Counted from the first letter of the stretch, positions 10,323 through 23,176 are shown. The stretch: DNA of 64,000 nucleotides from Epiperipatus broadwayi (GCA_028023455.1 JAQFVV010012396.1:21574750-21638749); one strand, 5' to 3'. Program-made: numbers and translations. The notes: a model not told the origin generated them from the sequence alone.

Positions 10323-13300
10323 AAAAGATATGGCATTCTATCATTCCAAACATGAACATCAAATCTAATACGTAAGTACCAAAAGTAGACTTTGTCATGC
10401 TTGGCTTGTTGCAATGATAGAATAACAAACATTGGAGATTATGGTCTAAGGATTATGGTCAATCAGTTCATGACAGTGCTGAGCAGTAAATCGTTCGATT
10501 ATTTTGTTTTAAAGGAGATTTTTGTCAATTTTTTTTTTTTTTAAAAAAAAACTTATAGCAAAACAAATATTTATGTGTAATGTTCTTCTCCTGAAATGGA
10601 AATAAAAATGATTTCTTTCCATCATAAGAATATCCATTACATTTAAAATAATTTTGAACAAGCTTTTGTCTTGTAATAATATTATATATCTATTGTAATA
10701 TATATATGAGTGAGTGAGAAAAATAATAAAAATGGAAGAAAAAAAAGTGATCTAAAGCAATTATATATATTTAGAAATTTACTGCTCACATTACTTTCCT
10801 TCAAACTGATTTTATAACTATATTAGTGACAATGCAATGCATCTTTGTTATTACTAATAGAACAGTGTTTTGTTTTTTCTTTCATTTTTTTTTTTTATAT
10901 TTCTCTCTCTCTCGCTCGCTCTCTAATGAAGGTTTAAGCTCTTGCTAATGAGAGATAATTTATATATTTAAAAAATACTTCCTTTTGTAAATTTAATGAT
11001 TGTAAAGGGATTTACTTTCTTTATAATATTCTTATTTTACTTTTGCTTTGTAATTAAGCTTAACTTTTTTAAAAAATCATTATCTGTTTTCCAATATTTG
11101 TTACCACATGCTAGGCTTGCTTAAATTATCATGTTAATAACTTACGCGGCCATCTTTTATTATATTTTAAAAAAAAAAAGTTGATTATATTTTGGTTTCT
11201 GATTATTATATGACTCTAATATTATAAAAGGAAAAAAAAATCCAGCAATTACTTCTGATTAACTTTTCTATAAATATTACGTGTTTATCGTTATTATACA
11301 TCCTTTTATGATATTAAGACTTTTGCAAATGCTTTTTTAATAATTTATAAATTATTAGATAAAATAATTTTATTTTAAATGGAAAAAAAATACCGACTAT
11401 TTGAAATTACAGAAATTGTAAGATAAAAATAAATTATTCTAAGGAAAATGACCTACTTCTTAAAATAATGTTTACTAATATTACTTCCAATAAAAATTAG
11501 GTAATGCTTTGAGTAAAATTTTTATAATAATATTGCATTAAATGTATTTTTTAACTGAAAATGTCTTACGTTTCTCTATTATTATACTATTTAAAAATTA
11601 GGATTAATTGTACTTTTACATTTCAAATATATTGCTGCATATATATATAGGTGTGTTTTTAAAATTTAAACAATAATAACAAGCATCACACATCCAGCTT
11701 TAAGGATATTAAGACAAAATCACCATCCAGTTTAATGTTGTTGTGTAGCATATGTGCCTTAAATTCCTATCCTTGGTGTTTGAACCCCTATTTTCACATT
11801 GGATTTTGGCTTTTTTGTTTATTAATAAGGCCATGGATTAAATTGGAAGGAATGCAAATATGGACCAAACACCTACCTATAACTCTGTTAAGCTAAAAAC
11901 TGAAATTCACAGTCTAAGGTTTTGAGCCCAAGTCATTCTGTTTAAACAGTTATATAGAAATGAAACAAGTTCAGAAGATTTATTTTAGTATCTTCATAAT
12001 CCTCTGGTTAGAAATGTTAACAATAACAAAAAATCACCAATCTGTTAGTTTATGCAATATATACATTTGATAATCACTGAGTACTAAAGTTTATACTATA
12101 TAGCAGTAAAGTAGAGATCTGCTTTTGTCTTACATTATTTACACTTGGTGTTTGATGATTTATTGTTATTGTTAACATTTGTAATACAGGAAATAAGGTT
12201 ATTATAGTTAATGAAGAACAGAAGTATAAAATTACTGAACTGATTTCCGTTATACATAACTATTGAACCAGATTGATTTGGGTTTAAAATCTTAGACTGA
12301 TTTAAATTTCAAGGTTAGAGATAAAATAGAGTTAAAGTGTTGAGTGGCATATCTGTATTCCTTTCAATTTTAAATTCTAGATATCATTGAAAAATGAAAA
12401 AATCTGAAACCAATCTGAGATAGTGGTTCAAACATTAAAGATGGTGATTTTACATGTATCTGCTAATCACTGATAGCTCAAGATTAAAATAGATGGAAGT
12501 AGAGAGAATATTTTAATTAAATGTAAAGATTCTCTCTAAGATAAAATAAAATATAATAATTGTAAGCCTAATTTTAAAAAAAGTGACTAACAATCATTCA
12601 TGTATATATAAAAAGCTATTGTTCCAAACAATAATTTGTTAAACAAATGTGTGTGCTTCTAACATAAATTTGTGTATTGGGTATCCATAAATACAAAACA
12701 AGGGATGTTTAGCATTTGAAGAGTTATATAGATTTACTTTACTCAAAATAGATTTGATGAATCAAAATAAAACTAAGATTGTATGATATTATTTTTTCAA
12801 AATACAAGAGTATGCATTGGTATAATTAAAAAAAAATTATTGTGCATGACTTATTATGAAAAAAGTATTTGAATGGTTTATTATTATTCAGGCATTTACA
12901 CTAGCTATGATTATGAAACATGATGCAGTAATGCTGAAATCCATAGACCTTGTGATCTAGAGTTCACTGCTTCACCATAGCACATTAAACAATAGAGATC
13001 AAAGATTATTAGATGGAAATTAATAAAATCCTATAAAGACCATCTCTATATTATACAAAATTAATATTTATCTGCTTTTTCAGAACTCAGTAATTAATAT
13101 ATCAATTTCAATGGATTGTTGTTTTCCCCATATAGCACAATTTTCAAAGAATGTTTTAGATATTTAACTTTATCTGGATTTAACATGGTTTGCAAGTGAG
13201 CCATATTTATTTATTCCATATATATATATATTGTAAATATCGATAAGTTGATATTATATTTTTTTAAAGATTGTCATTTGTTATTAAAAAAAAAAATCTC

Positions 13301-15060
13301 TTTAAGTTGATGTTTACATATGAAATATTTAAATTTTTCTTTTATGTTTATTAAATATAATTATTATTTGAAGTTATTATTTTATTTATATATATTGATA
13401 GTACATCGTTATAAACATTTAATTATTGAAATAAATAAAGACATATAAATTATTGATTATAAAAAAAATTATTTTATTTATAATGATTATTAAATGTAAT
13501 AAATAATTATTTATATGTATTTTTAAAGATGTCAAATTTTCAATTTAATATTTTATATATATATATACTTGATATTTTATTTTTATTTTAATGTTAATTG
13601 TTTTAAAAGAGAACATATATAACATGAGTTTTAAAATAGTATCTGCTGGCGCATGGAATGATAGCAACAAAAAAAAGAAGCCATTATTATAGATTATTAT
13701 TGGAATAGATATAGAACAAACAACTGAAAAATAAAGATTTTATTGTACTTTATTTCTATAAAATTTACTATTCTTCAAAATACTGAAATAATATATATAT
13801 ATATATATATCTTATGGTAAATACATAGATTATAGCAGGTTAATCAAGAATCGCAGCCAGGAGGCTGCATCATCACTTTCATGTATTCCAAAGCAATTTT
13901 CAATGGAACAACTAAAAAAATTCAATGTATAAATTTCGTCGCGTCTGGAGTTGAAACTTGATATAGCTATCTTAAATGTATAATCGTTAATTTAATCATA
14001 ATCTGGAAGTAATAGGAATTGACATGCTGGATTTAATATTTCAATTTGTTTATTTATTTTTTTCAATGAAGGAAATTTTGAAAGGATAAAATATGCATGT
14101 GTCTAGGAATTAACAATTTTCTTTAACATAATAGTTTCTTCACCTTCGACAGAATGCATTCTAATAATAATAGTAAACGAATAAAGAAATAACTCATGGA
14201 GTAAATTAACTTTTAAAGGAAAACTAACTAAGGAATTTTTAAAAAGGTAGTAAAGAATTTTATATGTATAAATATATTTTTGAGATCGATATTTTTGGTT
14301 TGTTTATTTTATTTTTCATTATAAAATATAACGTTATATAAATAATCAATTTAAACATCTTGTTTTATAATAATATTAAACGTATAACAGATGTTCAGAC
14401 AATTATCTTAAATAATTTAAAAATCTTAAAATGTAATTTATAGGTTGAAGTTATATATGAATTGTTATATTTATATTATAATAGTTAGGCAAAATATGTC
14501 TTTATATATTTAATCTATATATACTTATTACAAGTATATACATCTAGTTATTCTTTGTATTTATATTTAAAACATCAATATTATTTAAAGTTGAACTATA
14601 ACATAAAATAAACGATGTACTATTTGTTTTTATAAATAATGCCTTTGTAATTATTTAAAAGAGCGATACTATATTATTCTTATTTTCTTTTAATGCCAAA
14701 GTTATTATGAAATTAATTGAATTTATAAATAATAAAAGATAATTTCATATTTCATTTATTATTTGGTTTGTAGGTCACTTACACATATTATTATTCATTT
14801 ATATATTTAGAGGTACATAAATTTATATAGTTAGATGTGTATATTTGAATTTAGTAGAAGTCCCTTTGTTTCTAATATATATATATATATTAGTTAGTCA
14901 CATCATCTTTAAAAATAAATTATAAAGATAGATCTCATTGCTTTACATGATTTTAGATTTGTTTTATATAGCTAGCTGGAAGTGCATTTAAACAATTTAT
15001 TTAAATATAACTGGAATAATTTCGTTTTTCTTCAATCTTTAATTTTAATGGAATACCTAA
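10323..15060. other. AT-rich non-coding DNA with simple repeats
   Basis: No gene is recognised over this long stretch. Visible features are a (CT)n run at about 10902-10923, short (TA)n runs near 13220, 13555, 13792 and 14876, a repeat fragment at 12055-12135 shared with 5795-5895, and a SINE-like antisense stretch near 11740-11800 (TTTGAACCCC). Small ORFs are of AT-rich low-complexity type and are not supported. Confidence 0.6.
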
Positions 15061-15065
15061 TCGAT

Positions 15066-15161
15066 GTTCCATTATATTTAGCTTATCCAATTGTAAGCTA
15101 CCATATAGTTTCCATTACATTTGGCTTGCTCAATCGTGGGCTGCCTCATATACGTTCCATT

Positions 15162-15165
<4 letters not shown>
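15066..15165. repeat. degenerate tandem repeat, about 46-bp unit, two copies plus start of a third
   Basis: GTTCCATTATATTTAGCTTA with its following TCCAATTGTAAGCTACCATA recurs as TTCCATTACATTTGGCTTG with TCAATCGTGGGCTGCCTCATA, and a third GTTCCATTACA starts at the end. It abuts a (TA)n run at 15166-15190. Confidence 0.7.
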
Positions 15166-15190
<25 letters not shown>

Positions 15191-15196
<6 letters not shown>

Positions 15197-18100
15197 AATA
15201 TCTTGGAAATATATAGTTAAAACCAAGAATTTTTGGTCTTATTTATTAATGTGATAATTTGTTTTGTATCTTCCATATAAATTTTAAAAAGTGTTGTATG
15301 CCCATTTGCAATTTTATAATTCAGAAATGAATAGATGAATTTCATAGAGTTTTTTAACTTATAAGACAATTCTTCAGGGTGACTTCAAAACTATTGAACT
15401 TTCTTGTTTTAGAAACAAATATAATCCTAAGATTAGTGTATGCATTTGAATAAATTAATGTATAGAAAGTTTGAATAACAATGATGATAATATTAATATA
15501 GGTTTGATTAAAAAATAAAATAATTTTAATTTCTTTTTCAAATAATTAAGATAGATCTACATTTGACAAACAATATTTAAGACTATGTACAGTTCACCAA
15601 TTTTGATAAAACTTCACATAAGTATATGAACTATGAATAAATATTGAACAATTTGCTGTCTAAAATATCCAATCAAATATTTGATAACTTATTTTGAAAC
15701 ATAAAAACATTTTTATTACTAACAAATAGCCTATCTGTCTATCTAAAACATCTCAAAAATCAATATTCACATACCAAAATTCTCAAGGAATAGTTTAGTC
15801 TATTATTTTTTGTTTTATCAGTGGAAATCTGCCTAGTACCAAATATTCATTTGAAAATAATAATGTATAGAAATTTTGATTAAGGGTTGTATTACAAACC
15901 ATTTTTATGCCCAAATTAATATTTGGTTCAAAACATAAAAGTGTCACTGTAAGAATAGATGTATTAGTATTAGTTACAGTTATATTTATATTTGGCTATG
16001 GTCTGGCTATCTAAATTTGTTATAGGCTGGCTCCATGAAAATAAATTCTAACTTTATGTAGAAACTTAAAAAAATTCATCTTAACTCAGATTAAAAACAC
16101 AATTGATGGGAATAATAAAATCTTCCAAGTTGTTAACTGATACTATATATAAACATTACACACATATATTGTATATATATGCATTCTTTCACTACAATTC
16201 ATCAAAGATATATCTTTCCTTTTTTGAGATAAAAGTCTCTTGAAGAGAAAAGTCAAACATATACATAATATTTTAATAATAGTTATAATGCCACTATCAT
16301 AGACACAGTAATGCACTAAGTTTAGACTTCCTTTTAAAAAATGCATCCATTAGGATATGCATTTCTTATCCAAAGGAAACTACAGGCAAAAATAGATAAA
16401 TGCCGAATTACTAATGCATTAAGATTATTTGCTATTGAACAAAAAATGAAGAGTATTTTGATTAAGCTTAAGAATACAAACATTCAGGAGAATTAAAAAA
16501 TTATAAGATTTCATTTAGAGTATTTAAGATCACAAATACAGGGATAAATAATTATTGCATCAATACAAGAAATAATGAATATATTGGTCATCATCAGGAT
16601 CACTTGCTTTCTTCATCTTAGACACTGGCTATCACATAGATTTATTCAACACTGAAGTATTATCTAGATAGAAAGGTCATCACCAAATGATATTTAGAGA
16701 AGCTATAGAAATTTTAAAAAGAATTATAATAACCAAACGTAATGAGACAGATAGATTAGTCTATATGGAATAGTTTAATTATATTGATTAATGAAAATTA
16801 AGAATTAAATTTAAATTCAAACATTAACTCTTAATCATCAGTTCTTTTCCCATTTTATGGTGTTTACGAGTCTTTAAAAGGACTTCAGTTCACATGCAAA
16901 AAAAAATTTAATATAGAGGCAATTAGCCAATATTTTACAGAAAATTCCATCTATCATCTTAAGATTAATTTAACCATGCAAACTATTGAAATAATTTTCA
17001 AATTAATAGAGTGAATGTATATTATAATTATTGCAACCATTATATTTTTGTTATCAGTATGTCATCAGCCATAGATAAGATAAGTTAATAAATAATTTGT
17101 AATCTCTCCAAATTGTATGACTAATTAACTTTGTAATGTTACTACTTATTGTTTGGGTATTCATTAGAGAAGAAAATATTATATTTACATAGTTTTACTT
17201 AAATTTTCTGATTGTTTTAAAATTTGCATAAACTTATTTATAACGAAAAAATCACATTTATCCAATTTTGCTAATACTTAAATACTGTTCAATTTAAAGG
17301 TGAGGCCTTTGTATAATAAATGTGAAGAGAGATAGAAGAAATTTTTGAAAGCATTTTTGAAATTTTTTAATTCTTACATTGATGTGTATTATTATTACTT
17401 TAATGGATAATAGGGTTTTTTAAAAAAAGTTTTGATGTGATCTTTTCATCTGATTGCAGGTATTTCTGTATAAAAGTCACTAAAATATAAATAAATATAA
17501 CATTGACTGATCTTCTTTATTAGATATGGATGACAATGAAATACAATTGGAAAATTACAAAAAAAATTACAAGAAGGCAAGGAAGATGTAAAAAAAACGT
17601 ATTTAAAGGGGTAGCAAGTAATACATGCAAATATATCTGTGGACATGAAACTGAAATATATAGCCATAACAAAATTCATCTTAAACTTTTTATTCTTTGA
17701 CATTGTATTTTTTTACTTCTGAATCAAATTTGCTTGCGAATAATCACTGATGATGATGATTCAAAAAATATAGTTTTAATTCATCTTTTAATTGTTAAAG
17801 TATTTTTGAATTTTTTTTTTTAGCAAAAAAATCAATATATATTTTTATTTGAATAAGCAAGATAAGATAATTACACTGTTTTGGATTTTATACAGGAAGT
17901 TTTTTTTTTTTTTTCACAAAAAAAAAAAAAAGTTAAAAAGAGATAGAGGATTATTAAAAGTTTGAAGTCCTTATAAGTAATGAATAAATAAAAAACATTA
18001 AAATCCATATATTCAAATTATCTACAAAAAAATTTAGTCCTAATAAACAAGAGATTTCAAATCAACTGAAAGTATGGTAACAGAAAATGTAGTAATTATA

Positions 18101-18765
18101 TGTATTTACTTCGGTTAAATTTTTATTTTTGATAAATTTCTAGTAAAATTAAAATTGTCTTTATTCCCCCTCTCTTTCTCTGACATATTTTTTTTATTTA
18201 TCTCTTATGTAGTGATAAAATAAAATATTTGCAACTAGCATTCATAAATCATATATACTTATTTTCAATATTTAAAACTAGTTATAATATATAAAATCCA
18301 CCTTCATGGTTTAGTGCTGTAATAGAATGATGGGTCTATGGATATCAGTTCCACTTGTCACCAATGACACTTGAGCTTCTTATGAAGTGCCGAACAAGAA
18401 ATAATTTAGTTACTATTATGTATAAAATTAAATATTGGAAGTTCTTGAGAATATGATTAAGTATGATTATATTAATTCACCAAATTATACTAGCAATGTA
18501 TCTACATGTTAGATGATAAAAATAATTTTACTTTTTCTTGTTAAAATTACTATTTTATGTAATTCGTGAAAAGATATATATATATATAACGATCGTCAAT
18601 ATACTGTTGATCTGCAAAAATATTTATCAATAAATTATTTATATTTTATATGGTTTAGCTCACAAATAAAAATCTCAAATCTGTTATTTCTAATACTTGG
18701 ATGTCACAAGTCCTCCTGAGTAATATTATATATATATACATATTATTAAATTTACTTATATCATC
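15191..18765. other. AT-rich non-coding DNA
   Basis: No gene or clear repeat is recognised. Long A and T runs are common (for example 17900-17930). Confidence 0.55.
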
Positions 18766-18777
18766 TTTTTTTTCATG

Positions 18778-19300
18778 TGTAAACTTTGTAATATACATGA
18801 AGAAATGCTGGAGCACATCTTCTATGCTTGCTGGAGCACATCTTCTATGCTTGCTCATACTTGAGATACACTAGAAACAAAATTATCGCACGTATTTTCT
18901 CTGGCTGTGGCAATGTCCTGTCAATTGATCGAGCAATGAAAGAAAGAAAGTATGCAACTATCAGGCTAGAGGCATGCCTACTACATGTCTTATGGATCAC
19001 CAGGTGCCAGAATATCTTCATACAAGGACATAGTGATCCTTGGAGAACTTTTAAAAAAATACTAATAAACATGAAGAACAGCAATCGCCTCCTTGTGCCA
19101 GAGCATCTCTTTGTGGACACATGGGCACATATTACCATATCTGACAATGAGACAACATCTCAGACTACTGCACTAAATAATATGATGACAATGCCACACA
19201 GATTGGTTGCAAAGCTTTGAACTTCTACATAAAACTATTGTAATCAGCAAAATGTAGCTACCTGACACTACATTTTTTCTTAATAAAAAAAAAAAATTAT
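18778..19300 (+). pseudogene. LINE 3' end: C-terminal zinc-knuckle region of a reverse-transcriptase ORF, plus 3' UTR and A-rich end
   Basis: From 18778 the frame reads CKLCNIHEEMLEHIFYAC, the CxxC...HxxxxC motif found near the C-terminus of many LINE reverse-transcriptase proteins. A perfect 23-bp tandem duplication (18807-18829 and 18830-18852) breaks the frame. The ORF resumes from about 18828 in the shifted frame and runs to a stop near 19218, with LEACLLHVLWITRCQNIF as the best-kept block. A short 3' UTR ends in AATAAAAAAAAAAAA near 19280-19295. Upstream of 18770 no RT core can be found, so the copy is strongly 5'-truncated. The LINE clade cannot be set from this piece alone. Confidence 0.75.
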
Positions 19301-20775
19301 AAAAGATCTGATTATAAAACCAATTGACTCTATCTAGAAATCAGATTTTATTCTATGATAAAACTTTGGTTATAACAAAATTAGCAATATAAATCAAACA
19401 ACAATATCATGAAAAATAAATGCATTAAGTCTATAAAATTATATGACTTAAGCATGGAGGGAATAGAATAGTAAAATTAAATAATTAGAACAACAGAAAG
19501 TTGATACAATTACCCTACAGAAGATTGTTCACTTTTCTAATAATACTCCTCTTTTTAAAATTGATAACTAATTGAACTTATAATAAACACAATCTAGCTC
19601 CAATATTTTAAAATTTAATTAGACTTATAAATATGTTTCTAGTAAAAAAATTTCCTCAAGCAAAATGTTATCAAAGAACCCCCCCCCCCCTTAATATCCC
19701 CTTCTTTTCCCCGAATACTTTACTTATAAAATAAAATGATCTAAGCATTGTTAAAAGTATTACCATTATCTTTAACTCTAAACCCTTATTTTTTAATTTT
19801 TAGAGATATTTTTTTCTGGAAGGGGGAGATATTTTTCTTACGAATATTTTTTCCTCAGATAATTTTTCTGACACCATTACAAATATACGTATATAACAAA
19901 TTGATATTCATGTCTATCTCCTTTTTGTTATTATATGTATGTGTTTATGCATGCACATGTGGATGTGTGTATATGGGTTTATTTTTTAATTATTGACTTA
20001 AAAATAATATACATAAAATTTCATTACAAAAGCAATCTTTACCATAATATATTATCACTTTTAATCATGAAAAGGTAAACCAAACAGTCAAAATTTAAAG
20101 AATATAATAAACAGTAATAAAAAAAAGGTTAAATAAATGTGGTATTTTTTTAAGTCATGCCTTATTTTTGTTTAATTTAAAACTAAAACATCCAACGACT
20201 GATGAGCAGACACGATATTTCGATATTTACCAATAAGTTCAGAATCACAGTCGAAATCTGAATGATAAATCAATTGACCAACATACAGCTAAGGCTTGAG
20301 TTAAAACAAAATTATAACTTTGATAAAATGTAATAAATCAACTATGATCCAAAAGCAATTTATTCAAAACCATTTTTATGTACCTCTACATGGTTTTTGA
20401 AAAACCAATCATAAGAATTATGTGAATAGCCCAAGTTGAAGCTGCTTGAAGAAAAAAAAAATCATTTTTAATTAAAGATTGATATTAATAAAAAAAAAGA
20501 TATGTAAAAAAAAATAGAATAAAAATAAATAAAATGTTATCAGTTGCAAAAGCAGACTCAGGGCAAAAAAGAGACAAAATTGATTCATTATAAATTTAGT
20601 CTGGTCATATAAATAATGTTGGCCAAATCCTTGAAATGTAGATATTGAGAAAAATAAATACGTAATGTTAGACTGACAAAAATTATTAAAAAGAATAAGT
20701 GAAAATATTTTTATTGGGGGAGAGGAAGACATAAATTTATTGTGACTTGCGAGCTGAAGTATTTTGAAATAATAG
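19301..20775. other. AT-rich non-coding DNA
   Basis: No gene is recognised. There is a C-run at about 19680-19691. The 118-residue minus-strand ORF ending at 20472 begins inside the SINE at 20780 and is otherwise AT-rich low complexity, so it is not accepted as a gene. Confidence 0.6.
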
Positions 20776-20779
20776 TTGC

Positions 20780-20872
20780 TTTTTTTTCCATATGTCATAG
20801 CATCGCCAGGACGCGAACCCACAACCATCTGTACTTGCTTGCATGGCAGCTGCGATACCTCTCGGCTAAATA
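20780..20872 (-). repeat. tRNA-derived SINE, copy 2
   Basis: Read on the minus strand: AGCCGAGAGGTATCGCAGC, an anticodon-arm-like CATGCAAGCAAG, GTGGGTTCGCGTCCTGGCGA as B box and flanks, then GATGCTATGACATATGG and an A-run. This is the best-kept B box of the four copies. The family has its A-rich 3' end directly after the tRNA-like part, so it is a very short SINE. Confidence 0.85.
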
Positions 20873-21559
20873 AAAGTATAAGTTAAACTGATTTTAATAG
20901 ATGACTTCAGGGAAAATGGATATGGAATACATAATACATATTCTACCTAACCCGCCCTCTCACTCTTTATATTTATTTTTCCTTTTTAATAATATATAAA
21001 GTACGTCGTCTCGTAAATTTGTCTAAAACATCATTTATATAGAGTAATAACAATGTTCTAAATTTTATTATAACGACTCGATCAGAATTCTATACCACTC
21101 TCTTACACAGAATCCTATCACAGGGTGGTTAGTGCTACGGGTGGAGTAATCAATATCATTGGAAAACTTTTGCCAATAACATTTATACTCGTTTACTAGA
21201 ACATGTATTAGCCAATCAAACTTTTATTTATTTAAAGGAAGAAATCCTATGGGCACCAGCCGAGCTTGTCGACAAGTCTGCTTGACCAATACGATCTAGT
21301 ACCTGCTCCCGCTAGCTCAGCTACAATAATCAATCAAATATACTCCGCCTACTTAAAAAATCACTTTTAAAAATCTTTTCTACGCTAACTTTCTCGCTTT
21401 CTCTTTTCTTTATTTTAATTCTTTAAGTTAAATCTAATTTGAGTAATAACTAAACAATGAAATATTCATTTACGCTATTATACTTCGTTTTGTGTTATAA
21501 CACAATTATCTACACTTTCGATCAAGTTGAATAAAATTTAATGCACTCAAAGTTCCATA

Positions 21560-21735
21560 TTATAAATACAAATTAATCATACGCATACGCTTACATTTGA
21601 AGTAACAATAAAATCTCATATAAATACATTTGGAAATAATCATACGCATACACTGATATTTAAACTCACACTAAAATACATTTGATAAAATAACTATACG
21701 CATTTATTTATATTGGAAATCACACTGAAATCTCT
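21560..21735. repeat. degenerate tandem repeat, about 55-65-bp unit, about three copies
   Basis: The theme 'aataATCATACGCATACxCT...ATTTxAA...CACxxTAAAATxxATxTG' occurs at about 21570, 21635 and 21690 with changes. It sits within the G+C-richer segment, between its two CpG-rich blocks. Confidence 0.6.
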
Positions 21736-21830
21736 GGGCATTGGAGCTAAAGACAATTAGTAGTTCATAAGATAAAGTTCAGAGTTTATTATTACGGCTT
21801 TAATTAGTGAGTTAGAAATTGAAATAAATA

Positions 21831-21986
21831 TTACCTAGCTTTCTCCCCTCTGCATGGTTTTTTGAGCGTTGCTTCAATAGCGTTCTTTCGGTCAGTTAGC
21901 GCTAACTGCTTGCAATCCATTCCGATGTCTTTGGGATCATGTGGGCTCCACGTGGACACTCCGTCTCCTTCTTGTTTATCGACCAT
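21831..21986 (-). CDS. candidate 51-codon ORF, possibly a first exon; function unknown
   Basis: On the minus strand an ATG at 21986 opens MVDKQEGDGVSTWSPHDP and runs to DRKNAIEATLKKPCRGEKAR before TAA at 21833-21831. The frame is open upstream to 22061 without another ATG. Codon use is varied and not AT-driven, unlike neighbouring chance ORFs, and the product is charged and hydrophilic with no motif I recognise. A TATAAAAG box lies about 170 bases upstream, a little far for a direct leader. The end AGG-TAATA is a possible splice donor (AG|GTAATA), in which case the stop would be removed and this would be a 5' exon. It may equally be part of a retroelement leader. Confidence 0.3.
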   Translation of the reverse strand: MVDKQEGDGVSTWSPHDPKDIGMDCKQLALTDRKNAIEATLKKPCRGEKAR

Positions 21987-22153
21987 GATCGAATTTGGAA
22001 CTGTCCGTGATGGTATTGCCTGGAAGGATTCGGCCGGTTGTTCACACGATGGTTTTAGCAATGCAGCATAGTATAATTAATGAACGACAATTGCTTAATA
22101 ATTGCTTAGTAATAATAATACAAGCATTGACTAATAGAATAGAAAATTTGCCC

Positions 22154-22161
22154 CTTTTATA
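22154..22161 (-). promoter_or_regulatory. TATA-box-like motif
   Basis: The minus-strand sequence AATATAAAAGGGGC has a good TATA-box core with a G-rich flank, upstream of the short ORF at 21986-21831. TATA-like strings are frequent in AT-rich DNA; the G-rich flank and the CpG-rich context make this one somewhat more credible. Confidence 0.3.
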
Positions 22162-22272
22162 TTTACAGTTCTTATCTCGCGGATTCAATCTACAATACGT
22201 AACTAATCCTCTGGTGTTTCAGTTATGGTCCATGCTGATTTTCTGGTGTTCGCATTGGTTATTGAATTTCTT

Positions 22273-22370
22273 TGTATTCCCTGCTAGAGTTATTTCACTT
22301 TCTTTGTTATAGTTATTTCAATTCCTTTGTTAAAGTTTTTTCCAATTTCTTTGTTAAAGTTATTTGCACT
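22273..22370. repeat. minisatellite, about 24-bp unit, three to four copies
   Basis: AGTTATTTCACTTTCTTTGT, AGTTATTTCAATTCCTTTGT, AGTTTTTTCCAATTTCTTTG and AGTTATTTGCAC follow one another head to tail. It forms the right side of the G+C-richer segment. Confidence 0.8.
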
Positions 22371-22400
22371 AATTAGCCGTTTGCTGGAAATTCCTTAGGT

Positions 22401-22845
22401 TTGTCATTAGCTCCCATTGTTTATTACATTCATTCAATTACACATATAATTTTTCTTTTTATTATGCTTATAAGACAAAACAAATTCCACCTTGCTTTTT
22501 CTTTTTCTTAAAGCAATTTTAAATCGAATTTCAGTTTAGTCAAATCAAATTTGTAATCAAATCAAACCTAATTATCAATTTTTTAATTTTTTTTAGCTTT
22601 TATTTAATACGACTCAAAATTATATTTTAGAAAACTATTTATTTTATGCTTTTAACGCTCACCTGTCTATAAAAAAAATCTTTATTTTATTTTACCTTAC
22701 ACGAACTTTTAATTTTATTAATATTTACACAAATCGCTTATTAATTAATATTTTTTTTTTTTAAATTATATGTACCGCCAACGCACACACACTCCTTCCT
22801 AATATATCTCGGTACAATATGTATATATATATATATTAAAGAGGA
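22401..22845. other. AT-rich non-coding DNA
   Basis: Nothing recognisable except a (TA)n run at about 22820-22835. Confidence 0.6.
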
Positions 22846-22849
22846 TTCC

Positions 22850-22952
22850 ACCTTTATTGTTAAAAGGAAGTTGCCTTAAGAAATAGTTTGATGTTGATTG
22901 TTATCTATATTGAGAATGTCTACGTGTTGACTGGTATCTAATGGATATTATA
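22850..22952 (+). repeat. dispersed repeat family D, plus-strand copy
   Basis: This contains AAGTTGCCTTAAGAAATAG, TTGATGTTGATTGTTATCTA and GTTGACTGGTATCTAATG, matching 56126-56222 and the complement of 3502-3580. Confidence 0.65.
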
Positions 22953-23170
22953 CATTGTAAATAGAGAATAAACAAAGGTCTATTAAATGATATATGAATT
23001 TATATAACTAATGTGTAAAGAATCAAAGAGTGAAGAAAAATTACTATACGTCTTCTTATCCAATATTTTTGGAATCTACATTATGTACTTATGGCAAACA
23101 CTTTTAATCTAAAATTGTAAGAAATACTATTTTCGAAAGTAATAAACAATAAACAAAACCTTATTAAATT
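22953..23170. other. AT-rich non-coding DNA
   Basis: Nothing recognisable. Confidence 0.6.
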
Positions 23171-23176
23171 ATATTA

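Larger units (their letters stand above)
20940..22400. other. G+C-richer segment of unknown nature, possible LTR-like or other mobile sequence
   Basis: Several blocks here (about 21100-21340 and 21840-22060) are clearly less AT-rich than anything within several kb and carry many CpG dinucleotides (CGACTCGATC, CGAGCTTGTCGAC, GCGTTCTTTCGGTC). On the minus strand there is a TATAAAAG box at 22161-22154, a 51-codon ORF downstream and, farther on, a CAAT-like ATTGGTC with GTAGGCGGAG near 21290-21355. I found no reverse transcriptase, integrase, primer-binding site or flanking direct repeats. It could be an LTR or leader of a retroelement, a recently arrived element, or the promoter and first exon of a gene running leftwards. 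Confidence 0.4.

Noticed and set aside
18845-19147. 100-residue minus-strand ORF
   Set aside because: Shadow of the plus-strand LINE C-terminal relic.
20199-20265. CTGATGAG at 20199 followed by GAAA further on, as a possible hammerhead
   Set aside because: No helix II hairpin joins the two motifs and the distance is too long; strings of this size occur by chance.
20472-20828. 118-residue minus-strand ORF
   Set aside because: Its start lies in the SINE at 20780-20872 and the rest is AT-rich low complexity.
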